Shown piece by piece: positions 1 through 9,959 of a stretch of 64,000 bases of DNA. Numbering within the stretch: position 1 is the first letter of the stretch; each line of letters starts with the position of its first letter. Source of the stretch: Gnetum montanum (lineage: Eukaryota; Streptophyta; Gnetopsida; Gnetales; Gnetaceae); NCBI GenBank assembly GCA_015680685.1, contig MNCI01016519.1:68802-132801 (forward strand), in the 5' to 3' direction. The notes under the pieces were generated by a model. It did not search any database, was not told where the DNA came from, and was given only the letters and a program-made list of their open reading frames with translations. The position numbers and the translations under genes are program-made.

Positions 1-1360
1 GCGAAGACTCGGATTAAAGTGTGCGGCCACTGTTGTAACAACAAAGATTCAGACCTGAAGGTGGCTAGATGGGTGTTGGGATCCCCCTCTCCATTATACT
101 TGGTAAAATGAGGGAGGGACATCCCTGGTGGCAACGACAGCACGGGGACCGCTGGATTGATCGGATCATCCTGATAGAAGTCCATGATTTGAATGGTATC
201 AGCTCCAGCGGTCTTGAGGCGTCGAACCTCCTCAGTAAGCGTCTGGATAAGCTGGAAAGCTTGATCTAGACCTGTTAACGGAGGTGTCTATGTAGCAGGC
301 ACAGGAGGTTGGACTGGGGGGCAGCCCTAGGAAACTGAAATGCAGGAGGTGGTTGGCTAACCGCTGGTGGAGCAGGCTGGGGGGCCTGTGAAGACCACCA
401 TCCACCAGTCTGAGACGAGAGGTTAACTCCTGCCTGCTGCGCAGGATAATGGTAAGTATATTTAGGAAGCACCTGCAAAAATTGTGCCACAGGTGCGACC
501 GAAGGCTATGCACCGTACACCACAGACGAGTGATGTTGCGTAGCAGGGTTGATCCACTGAGTTGTTGCAGGATATTGCATAAAGGTCTGCTGTGGTACAG
601 CTGCGGTATTTTGCTGAGCTGGTGGGGGCGGGAACATTTGCGCTGAACGAGTTGTCGGTACAGTGTGAGCTTGTACCTGAGGGATGAAATGGGGTGCGGC
701 GGTTGCCGGGACCACCGCCGTAATACCAATTACCTGGTGGGACGGACCCGCCCCTGCGTTATGGTGCGGTTGTTGTGTTTGCAACCCAGATGGCTGCGCG
801 TTGGCTTGTGGAAAGATAGGGATCTGCGCCTACGCGGTCGCAGCTGGGTCAAGAGAGGTTGCCTCTCCGTCAAAAGGGAACAACGGATTTACTTGTGTGT
901 GGGGCGTCAGAGTATGGAACAAATGCTCCGACAGAGCCGCGAATTCGTCCTCTGCCTCTTCCCCATGCTGAGGCTCCACCACGGGTTGTGAAGTTTGGTC
1001 TCTGGCCATGACCAACTGTGTGATCAATTCGTGGTATTTTTTAGTCAAGGGGATTATATCGTAGGCCGTCGACTTAAAATCATAGCCCCCTCGGTGGAGC
1101 ACCTCAAAGTTTCGCTTCACCTCCAGCTCGGCTCGGCTAAGAGCCAGCCTCGCCTGGATCTTGACGCATATGAAATTGTATTCTTCAGGGGTTATAACCG
1201 TGAAGATAGGCTCTTTCCCCTGAAGTCTCAATGAACGGCGCAATGGTCCTTGAGGTCCCGTTGCACCAGGAGCGGGTCCTGTGACCACCGTAAGATTCAC
1301 AGGCTCAACACCCAGATCTGTAGCGACCATGGCAGTTGTGTTTGAGTAAAAAGAATCCAT
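1..1360 (-). pseudogene. gag: Tat-like Ty3/gypsy gag (element 1), runs off the left edge
   Basis: Capsid-like polyprotein of an LTR retrotransposon, read on the minus strand from an ATG at 1360. The first 176 codons (1360-830) carry the block YNFICVKIQARLALSRAELE. A Pro/Gln-rich linker follows in shifted frames (784-506 and 490-275). An open stretch from about 274 to base 1 contains FTKYNGEGDPNTHLATFRSE, the start of the retrotransposon gag core. The same blocks occur in the decayed copy at 30.4-33.8 kb (YNFICAKIQVG and FTKYNGEGDPNSHLITF), so the two belong to one family. Two or three frameshifts separate the blocks, so it is scored as broken, although the sequence is much less decayed and more CpG-rich than its relative. 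The LTR and primer site lie just upstream. The rest of gag and pol lie outside the window. Confidence 0.75.
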
Positions 1361-1582
1361 TGATCAATGAAGTCGAGAGTAACTGATAATCGGATCTAAA
1401 AGCAAATGGCTGGCAACAAAAAGCACAAAAGGCTTTCTACCCTGTAGGATTTCAAAGAAATCGTCCTTGCGACCGATCTACACCACATGATTTACCGTAG
1501 ACTTCCCTAGAGGTATTACGTCTATGGTTTAGGGTATGGATCTCTAACAGGGTTACCCGAAATATTCGGATCGGAGCCTGAA

Positions 1583-1601
1583 GGCCCTCCTTCTAGCGCC
1601 A
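1583..1601 (-). promoter_or_regulatory. Primer-binding site of element 1
   Basis: On the minus strand this reads TGGCGCTAGAAGGAGGGCC, starting with the TGG expected opposite a tRNA 3' CCA. It lies between the LTR end and the gag start, 223 bases upstream of the ATG. The same site, with three substitutions, precedes gag in the relative at 34881-34899. The tRNA species was not determined. Confidence 0.6.
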
Positions 1602-2294
1602 GAAAACTGTAACGATGGAAAACGTTAGCAGCTGGAAAATACCGACCGAGTTTCCGGCGTACACAGTTTTAGCCATGGATCCACGCGAGGGCTATGCTGG
1701 AGAAAGCGAATCCGTGGCATCCTGAACGGTCTTGTCGATCAGACAGGGACTTACGAGTCAGTAAAACAATGTAAAGTGTGTAAAAAGAAAGCGATCTGAT
1801 TCGAGGAGCCATAAAGCAAGGGGAAAACGATTGCAACGGTGATAATGCTAAACACGATGAAAGGAGGTTGACATAAGAAAAGCTCGTAGCTTCAAGATCT
1901 GCGCTTTGACTTAAAAATGTATATTTCGTATGAGAAATTACACTGGGGAATCCCCAATTACAGGATGTGAAACAAGCACAAAGCAACAAGCAAACTGTCT
2001 AAATAGAAGTCCGATCTACCTCATGGGCTAAAGCTGAGATGCAAGGCAGGCCAAGCTTTGACATCTACCGATCAACTGTTTCTGATTGATAGAGTCTTTT
2101 CAGCAGAACGATTACTCCTGTCACCGGTGCTCAAAGCGAACTATACTCTGCTTCGGCTATAAGGTGATGATGTCCCCCATTGCCAAAGCGCTGTTCTCTG
2201 TATCTCTGCTCCAAAGTGCTAAGTGCTCTGGTGCTCAGAAATATGCTTTTGCTTCTCTGATTTTTGCCAACCTTTGTAACTTTGTCAACTGAGG

Positions 2295-2302
2295 TATTTA
2301 TA
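2295..2302 (-). promoter_or_regulatory. TATA box of the element 1 LTR
   Basis: Minus strand CCTATAAATACCTC. It sits between the repeat-rich U3 and the R-U5 part and would drive the genomic RNA of element 1 leftwards. Confidence 0.55.
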
Positions 2303-2398
2303 GGCCGCGACGCTTCATGGAAAAGGCGCAACCCTGATGACGTGGGTCCGAATATTGCGGGCCTTGCTGGCATGATCATTTTAAGTCAGACTGTGACT

Positions 2399-2430
2399 AC
2401 GCACAACACGCTTGTTTGCGTGTTGTGCGT
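2399..2430. repeat. Perfect 13-bp inverted repeat (hairpin)
   Basis: acgcacaacacgc, a 6-base loop (ttgttt), then gcgtgttgtgcgt. It lies about 100 bases upstream of the TATA box of the LTR, in the U3 part. It could be a regulatory or replication-slippage hairpin; nothing else in the sequence decides. Confidence 0.7.
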
Positions 2431-2546
2431 GTGAAGAGCAGGTGCATGCTGAGCGTGCTTTAATTTCTTTCAGGCTGTATTACACTCATTCGCATTGCGT
2501 TGCGTTATGAGCGTAATCTGGTGTAAACAATAAGCTCAAAATTGTT

Positions 2547-2739
2547 TTACGCTCACTACGCAACTGCACGTAACAAAGCATAAATGTGCAACTTACGCTC
2601 ACTACGCAGCGGCGTGTGGTGAAGCGTAAACAATGTATAAGTTACGCTCACTACGCAGTTGCGTGTAATGAAGCGTAAACAATGTATAAGTTACGCTCAC
2701 TACGCAGCTGCGCGTAATGAAGCGTAAACAATGTATAAC
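2547..2739. repeat. 49-bp tandem repeat in LTR U3, about 4 copies
   Basis: Units start ttacgctcactacgcag and recur at 2547, 2593, 2642 and 2691 (spacing 46, 49, 49). Each unit holds partly inverted arms (ttacgctcactacgc and gcgtaatgaagcgtaa). Single related half-units continue to about 2900. Tandem U3 repeats of this kind are common enhancer-like parts of plant LTRs. Confidence 0.85.
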
Positions 2740-3001
2740 TTGAATGATAACATACGCAATGGTACACACCGCCGCGTAACGAGCGTAAAGACAAGTTAAT
2801 CATGCGCCACGAGAAAAAGCATCAAGCCGTTGCGCTTCTCTAGACTCTGCCTTTGACTATGGAGCTTATTACACTCATTACACTGCCGTGCGTAATAGAG
2901 CGTAAAACTGTCCCGGAACAAAGCTGATGCGCGCTCTCGCTTGAATTGCGAATCTTTGCCTGAGGCCGACTCGTAATTTTCACGGTGTTTCAGAGTGCAC
3001 A

Positions 3002-3897
3002 TCCCCCTCATCCCTATTACAGCCTATGCACATCCACTCCTTCATCCTAATATCCTCTCATTTTCCATATACTCATGATTACACATCCCTCGGATGCATA
3101 CACACTATGATGCATATGACATTCTCTTCACATCAACTATAGAACTTATTGTTGATGTAACACAACTCATCCTGGGAAGGAAACACCTATCCTATAGATG
3201 TAATGTGAATGCATCAAAACAAAGCCCATCTTCTCGATGGCCAACTTGCAGCTAACATTCAGTAGTAAGCCGAATCCAAAAAAGGTTCACCTCACAATGC
3301 AAAAAAAGAAAAAAGAAAAAAGAGAAGAATGGGGAAAAATACATCCCCAGGAAAATTGACAATGTTGTAGCTTCACAATCGGCATAGCCTTAGATTAACT
3401 TTTATGATCTCATAAGCACTTCGACGAGAGGTCAACATTTCAGGGGCGAATCACTTCATGCCATGATCATTGTCAGTCATGACTGAATTTGCATCCTACA
3501 TCATGATCCACTATTTGCATTTCACTTCCACGATTTAAATTTCATCTCCCTAGCATTGCTTATACCCCTTATCCCTCAACATACCGTTATTCCCATAGCA
3601 TTCTTGAGCATGGTGAAATGACATCTGATCTTGTACCGATGAGTGATGTTGGTGGCATGTCTACTGTGGTGTTTTGTAATTCTTTGTTGATGTCTCTCGG
3701 GCCACTCCTCCAGATGTCAACAAAGAGGGGCCATTGAAACACCACAAAATTTAGGGTCTCAACATCTTGATCACAAATTTGGCTAAGTTCCAAAATGGTG
3801 GCACTTTGCCCAAATTTTTCCAAAGTGTTGGGTGAAGTCAGCTCCAATTGCTTGATTTGCAAAATTTTTCTAAGTGTCAAAACAATGGCACTTTCTA
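3002..3897. other. Unassigned intergenic/TE-derived stretch
   Basis: No convincing reading frame on either strand. There is an A/G-rich run at 3300-3345 and pyrimidine-rich sequence around 3540-3600. It may be the 3' end of a separate LTR element on the plus strand, since a plus-strand LTR-like promoter follows, but I found no coding motif to prove it. Confidence 0.4.
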
Positions 3898-4115
3898 CAC
3901 CCTATTATACTACGTAGCGTAGCACCCTATTACACTGTGTAGTGTAGGACAGTGTAGCATCCTATTATGCTGCATAGCGTAGCATAGCGTACCACCCTAT
4001 CTACTGTAGCATAGCACCCTATCTACTATAGTGTAGCACCTTGTCACGTTGTGTAGCGTAGCACCCCATCTACTGCAGCAGGGCACACCATCTACTACAG
4101 CATAGCATTATATCC
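3898..4115. repeat. Imperfect 22-36-bp tandem repeats (CACCCTAT..GTAGCGTAG)
   Basis: About eight degenerate units beginning caccctat and ending in tgtagcgtag-like half palindromes (for example ctacgtag at 3910). They sit about 110 bases upstream of a plus-strand TATA box, the position of U3 enhancer repeats in an LTR. Confidence 0.7.
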
Positions 4116-4224
4116 AACATTGCAGCTAGTGTTTCGTGTCTTGCATGTAACATGGGACAAGCATGGTCCCATCCACCACACTACCACGTGGCACCTGATT
4201 CACATTTTAGGCTAACCATAGCCC

Positions 4225-4232
4225 TATAAATA
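4225..4232 (+). promoter_or_regulatory. TATA box of a plus-strand LTR-like segment
   Basis: gccctataaatacccc, followed by a purine-rich leader (4250-4300). With the tandem repeats just upstream it looks like a U3/R junction of an unassigned LTR. Neither LTR end nor a primer site was found, so the segment limits (about 3.9-4.9 kb) are unknown. Confidence 0.4.
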
Positions 4233-5172
4233 CCCCTATGCCCTCTTTTGAAGGGAAGAAAAAAGAGGAGAAAAGAAGGAGAAGAAGGGAGACCTTCATT
4301 TTTTCACCAGCAAGGCAATTGGCACTTCCATTTGGCATTTGGCACTTTGGCATCCTGGCACTTAGCTCCATGGGTGAACAAGACCCAAAGCACACCACAC
4401 TGGCAAAGAGGCACACCTACACCACATAGCATACTATAGCCCCATTACGGCCTAGTAGAACATCACATGGTGCACAATGGCTACCAACTCGGTAGGCATA
4501 GTTCAAAACAATGAGCACTAGACTTCACAACCTGACACCACCAAGGTTGTGACTACGCTCCCACTGCACCTATTGTACATTGTGTATACCTTTGTGAATC
4601 AGCTACACTCCCTCTTTTGGAGTGGTGCACTACTGTTCTCAAATTCTCTTGCATTTCTCAAGCATTTCTCTTTGGCATTTAGCATAACACTTGTATTTTT
4701 CTTACTTTTTCATACGTATTTGCACATTCACGTCATAGTTCTCAGGCCAGGACACCTTGCTACGCTCTAGATTTCTTGGACCCGATGCCTGCGTGTAACA
4801 TAGTATAAATCCTTTTTTTACACACTCATTTTAACACCACGTAAGTCCCTGTCTGATTGACAAGACCATTCAAGGCACCCCATTTCCATTTTCTCCAGCA
4901 TGAGCCTTGCACAGATTTGGGGTTAGGCTGTACACCAGTTGACCTCTCGATGTCCTAGCCACCAACGTTTTTGGATGTCACAGGTTGCTCGGCAAATGTG
5001 TTTGAGGAACCAACCACTTCACTCTAAGAGTTCTTTAGCCATTGGGCTTCAAGGATTCTTTGGCTATTTGGCTTCTTGGCAATTTTCTTCCTCCCCCTCC
5101 CACATTTTTTGTGGGGTGAAACCTTCATTGGGTTTCATTACCAGGGCTAGTTTGACATAGTGTTCCCATTAA
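4233..5172. other. LTR-like leader and unassigned DNA
   Basis: Downstream of the TATA box there is no reading frame above background and no recognisable primer site or coding motif. I see only low-complexity T-rich and C-rich stretches. Confidence 0.4.
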
Positions 5173-5338
5173 GTGAGTTGCATTACACTTGATGGATTTG
5201 AGAGTTATCTCATCAAATGAGATGCATTACACTTGATGGACTTAATGGTTTTTCCACTGAATGAATTATGTTACATTCAAGTGGACTCAATAGTTTTCCC
5301 ACCAAATGAGTTGCGTTACATTCAAGTTGACTTGAGGA
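5173..5338. repeat. 44-45-bp tandem repeat, 3.6 copies
   Basis: Units begin gagttgcattacacttgatgg and end catcaaat or ccaccaaat. Three full copies of 44, 44 and 45 bases and a partial one, diverged at many positions. No coding relation seen. Confidence 0.8.
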
Positions 5339-5709
5339 CAGAGCATGTTGAGGATATATCATATGGCTACAGTGCATGAATAAAAAATATAAGACAACAT
5401 TGTTGCTTAGGGTAGGGACGGTTATCATCAGGCTATGGGGTTGGGCTTCAAGGAGTGGTTTTAGAGAGAGAAATGGTACAAGAAATTTTGACATAGTAGG
5501 ACAAACTCACTAAATCTTGTGCATTAAGGTCATGCAGTGATCTACTACCATAATGAGTTGTAGCCTTACAATGACCCCAAGCTTTATCCAACAAACAAAA
5601 CTCTAAGAGGACAAGAGAATGAAAAAAACAAAGCATGTTACAACATTGCAATTCATATATAGGCTACATGGAAAATAAAATGAAGCTACCCAAGTCACCA
5701 ATGTTGTCA

Positions 5710-5826
5710 GTTTAAGGCCTTGGTAGGCTGTAGTACTAGTTTTAGGCCTTGGTAGGCCTTGTTGTTGGTTTAAGGCCTTAATAGGCCACGATGCCAATTT
5801 AAGGCCTCGACAAGCCATTTTAGAGC
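5710..5826. repeat. 29-bp minisatellite, copy cluster 1 (after Tat-like pol)
   Basis: About 3.7 units of 29 bases, consensus gtttaaggccttggtaggcc plus nine variable bases. The same repeat in the same orientation occurs at 9567-9886 and 29846-30090, that is, on both flanks of the pol block and next to the gag-protease block. This ties the separated pieces to one element family. Confidence 0.85.
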
Positions 5827-5851
5827 AAGATCGCTTGTTGATAACCATTGT

Positions 5852-8800
5852 CTATATGTAAAATGACTTTAGATACGAATGACTGGCCAGATTAGCCAAC
5901 TCATTACCATCCATGTCAGCAATCTTAAATGCTCCATTAGCATAAGCTTTGGTGACCATGAAGGACCCTTCCCAATTGGCTGAGAATTTATCCACATGCT
6001 TGTGGATAGCTTTGAAGACTAGGTCTACTTCGTTGATCATATGCTTGGTCAAGTTATGGTGGTGTTGTCATTTCTGCCTCTTTTGATAATGTTCAATGTG
6101 AGCAAGCTCTTGCATACATTTCTTCTCCACTAAGCCTAGGGCCACCATTCATAGCTTCTTGTTTTGCTCATCATTGATGAAGCTAGTCAAGGCTACTCAA
6201 AGTGATGGAACCTACAATTCAAGAGGTAAAATAGCTTTAGAACCATAAGCCAAGCTATAAGGGATTGCTTTAGTTACCATGTGATAGGTCATTTTATAGG
6301 CCCACAGTGCATGGACAAGCCACTCATGCCATTTATGTTTGCTATTATTGAGCATATTCTTCAACTAATTGATAATTGCCTTGTCGTACTTGTGCTTATC
6401 TGTTGGCTTGAGGATAATAAGGTGATAGGAAAGAATGCTTAATACTTAGGTTGTGATAGAAATTCTTCTTTTTGTGGCTACTAAATTGTGGTCCATTATT
6501 TGTAACTATGGTCATGGGTATGCCAAAATGGGCTACAATGTTATCTAAGATAAATTTGGAAACTTTTTTGGATGTAGTATTCCTTAAGGGAATAGCCTCA
6601 ACCCACTTTGTAATGTATTCAGTTGTAGTGATAATGAAGCTATGACCTGTGGAAGACTTGGGTGTTATGGGTTCAATGATATCCTGCCCCCATCATTGAA
6701 ATGACCAAGTGATCTAAGTAGTATGCAAATTTGTTAGCTGTATGTGTATGAGATTACTGTGTTGTTGGTATATGTCACAATGCTTAACCTTTTTCATGTA
6801 GTCACTTTTCATATGAGGCTAGTAGTAATCGAATAGGCTAATCTTAGTAGCCATGGCTCTTGGTCCTATAGATGTTCCACAAACACCCTTGTGAACTTCC
6901 TCTAGGATTGTTCCAACTTTAATTTTACCTAAGCACTTTAGTAATATACCATCATAGGGTTGTTGACATAAAGTATTATCGCCTATAATGACATACTACT
7001 TTGATCTTTTTTGTACAACGTCCTTTTGGGTAGTAGTAAGGCCTTGTGAAGACTCACCATGCATAAGGTAAAACTTGATATGATCATACCACTCCCTGGA
7101 AAGAGTAGTATGGATGATGTCTACAAAGGTATCTTCAGTGTTTTGCATGATGGAAATAACACAGTCCACTGTTAGAGTGGGAAACTTACTAAACACATCT
7201 GGTGTCACACTGAGAGCTAATGTTGCAATTGCATCCACTATGACATTCTTATTTTAGGGTATGTGCTAGATATCAATGTCTACAAACTATTGTAATAATT
7301 ATTTTCCTAGGTCATAGTATGGTTGTAAGTGCCTGCCTTTACATGCATAGATTTTCGTTACTTGTTTAACCACAAGTTGAGAATACCCTTTAATCACTAA
7401 GCATCTAATTCCTAGGTCATGAGCTACCATCATTCTCCTGATCAAACCCTCATACTCCACTATGGTTTTGGCACATGGAAACTCAAAATGATAGGAAAAA
7501 CATTGAATTTGACTAGATGGGAATGTTATGATGGTAGCAGCACTGGTCCCATGGGTAGTTGAAGCTTTGTCAAAGTACATGACCATTTCATAATCTTTAG
7601 GCACTTGGCTAATAATATTAATATGCTCATCAGGGAACTCAGGATCTATGGCTACTTGGTCATCAATAGGTGAAATTGTCAGTTATATGGCTATAACTTG
7701 ACCTTTTCGTTGAGAATTGAGAGATGTAGTGAAGGTCAAATTCTGTGGTTATGGCTTTCCATCGTGATATGCAACTACTCTCATAAATATTGGTTGTTAT
7801 GGATTTAAGCACATTATCTTTAAAAATGACATTAACTTGGCTTCTAAAGAGGTAGTATCTCCATTTTTTTAATGAGAAGACTAGTGCTAGACCATACTTC
7901 TCCACTTCGGTGTATCAGGTTTTGTGGGTAACTAATGCATGACTAGTATAGTATACTAGCATTTCTACTCCATTATATCATTTTTGACAAAGTGAAGAGG
8001 TGATGGATGGGTCAGAGATGACCAAGTAGATAGAAAAAGGTATACTTTCTTATGGAGGATAGACCATTAGTAACTGTGTCAACTCTTGCTTAAGGTTTTC
8101 AAAGGCCTCTTGGCATTGAGCCATCCATCCATAGTAAAACCCTTTCTTAAGCAAGTGTTGCATGGGCTATAATTTATCCGTAAGCTTAGAAATAACCCTA
8201 CAAATAGATTGTAATCTACCTTGTAATCCCTAAAGCTCTTTAAGGTTGGTGGGTGCTGCTAATTTGGATGTGGCCTTAACCTTATTAGGATCAACATGTA
8301 TCCCTGATTTATATACTACAAGGCCAAGAATCTTGCTATTCTTGATACCAAAGATATAATTCTTCAGGTTGAGCTTGAGCTCATGTTTGAGGAACTATTT
8401 AACCACAAGGCCTAGGTCATTAGCATGGTCACTTTCCTTTTTGAACTTAATGGCTATGTCTTCCATGTAATCATTAAGAATACCTAACATATAATCATTG
8501 AAGATATAAGTGATGGTTCATTGATATGTTGCTCCTTCATTCTTAACTCTAAAGGGCATCATTATATAACAAAAGGTCCCCTAAGGGGTCATGAAGGTCA
8601 TGCTAAGTTGGTGCTTTGGGTTTATCCTAATTTGGTTGTATCCCAAGAACCCATCCATAAAGGATAATAAGGAATGCCCAGCCATGGTACTGATGAGCTG
8701 ATCAATGCTAGACAATAGGAAGTCATCCTTAAGAGTTGATTTATTTATGTCTTGAAAATCGATGCAAATACAAATACTCCCATTTTTCTTAAGGACTACC

Positions 8801-9374
8801 ACTATGTTGGAAACCCATTCTATATAGTTGATAGCCCTAATGAAACCAACTTGGTAGAGTTTCAAGGTCTCATCAAGAATTGCTAAGGCTAAGTCAGGTC
8901 TTATCTTATGTACTTTTTACTTAAATGGTCTAATGTTATGATCTAGTATGATGTTATGTTGCACTAAGCATGGGTCTATGCTTGGCATATCTTTGTATGC
9001 TTGGGTAAAGACCTTAATGTTTCCTTTTAGGACCTTGGTGATGTCTTGAGCCTATTAAGGTTCCAGTGAGAACTTAGTTTCAGGGCTTTCTCCTCACCCC
9101 TATGTATCATGATAGGAACCTTAACTAGAGAGTCTTCGGCTATGTCACCGACCTCTAAGTCAAGGGTTTTGACTAGGTTTTTAGGCCTCTCTAGAGGTTT
9201 TTCTATTAAGGCTATGTAAGCAACAAGGCTCTCAAGCTCAAGATCTAGGCAATTAGGGTTAATATACCATTTTACATCACCATGAGGCCCATTTAGGTTC
9301 AAAGGTAGACTAATCATCTTCTAGGTACTCATACTTTGATCCTACATGTCAACCAAAAGCATATTAAGTGGCAC
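5852..9374 (-). pseudogene. pol: Tat-like pol: RT, RNase H, archaeal-type RNase H, integrase
   Basis: Minus strand, many stops and frameshifts. In order: a protease-RT linker (9317-9027); RT (about 8960-8100) with WVSNIVVVLKKNGSICICID and the block-A motif LLSFMDGFLGYNQIRI (8865-8581); the C-terminal part of the gypsy RNase H (7905-7663, LVFSLKKWRYYLFRS); a second RNase H of archaeal type (7604-7299) with MYFDKAST, VEYEGLIRRM and KGYSQLVVKQV; then integrase with a zinc-binding HHCC region (about 6890-6770), core (TEYITKWVEAIPL, VTNNGPQF) and C-terminal domain (6052-5852). The second RNase H is the hallmark of the Tat/Ogre lineage. In it the usual GDS has become GYS, and in integrase the catalytic DNG has become NNG, so it is dead. 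The first exon-like codons follow a possible splice acceptor at 9376-9375. Confidence 0.85.
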
Positions 9375-9959
9375 CTAGGTAAAGAGAAATTAACAAGTCA
9401 TGCTTAAAATGTTATAAAATTATGTGAATATGTTCTATTCTAGTGGAAATAAGGTCATCCAAGGCTATAAATATGGTAAAAGTAAGCAAAAAAAGTGCAA
9501 TAGTGGCCAAATAAAGGTAAAAAAAAAAAGACTATAATTGATCACAAAAGATCATGGTTTTACTAGTTTTAGGCCTTGGTAGACCATGATGCCAATTTAA
9601 GGCCATAGCGGGCCATGGTCACATGGTTCCAAATAGTGGTTAGGCAAGGCCAAAATCCACTATTTGATACCAATCAGAGGCTAAACAAAGGCAAATCAAA
9701 TAGATAAAGGAAGTATAAGGCTATGTAAAAGCTATAAGAAGGCTATAAGGGTCAATAATGCAACATAATGGTAAAAATAAGTTGAAATATCAAGCAAAGC
9801 ATGCTAATTATGGTCAAACTTGGCTAATATAGGTTAAAAAGGATTGAGTTTGCTAGTTTTAGGCCTTAATGAGCCATGGTTTAGGACTACAAGGCTATTA
9901 GATGGGTTTGGACATCAATCGAGGTTTTTTTTGGGCTGATATGGCCTAAAAAAGAAATA
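9375..9959. repeat. Spacer with scattered 29-bp minisatellite copies (cluster 2)
   Basis: Two adjacent units at 9567-9621 and a single unit near 9856-9886, same orientation as the clusters at 5710 and 29846. Otherwise AT-rich with poly-A tracts (around 9520) and no reading frame. Confidence 0.7.

Larger units (their letters stand above)
1608..3001 (-). mobile_element. 5' LTR of Tat-like element 1
   Basis: Inferred LTR in minus orientation, starting TGTGCACTC at 3001 and ending GTTACA at 1608, just before the primer site. It holds a minus-strand TATA box at 2302-2295, a 49-bp repeat array and a perfect hairpin upstream of the TATA (U3), and about 690 bases of R-U5 downstream. The inner edge is supported by the primer site. 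The outer edge at 3001 rests only on the TGT/ACA ends, because the partner LTR is outside the window. Confidence 0.5.

Noticed and set aside
232-729. 165-codon minus-strand frame
   Set aside because: Overlaps the gag pieces of element 1 in another frame. The gag frames have homologues at 31-34 kb; this one does not.
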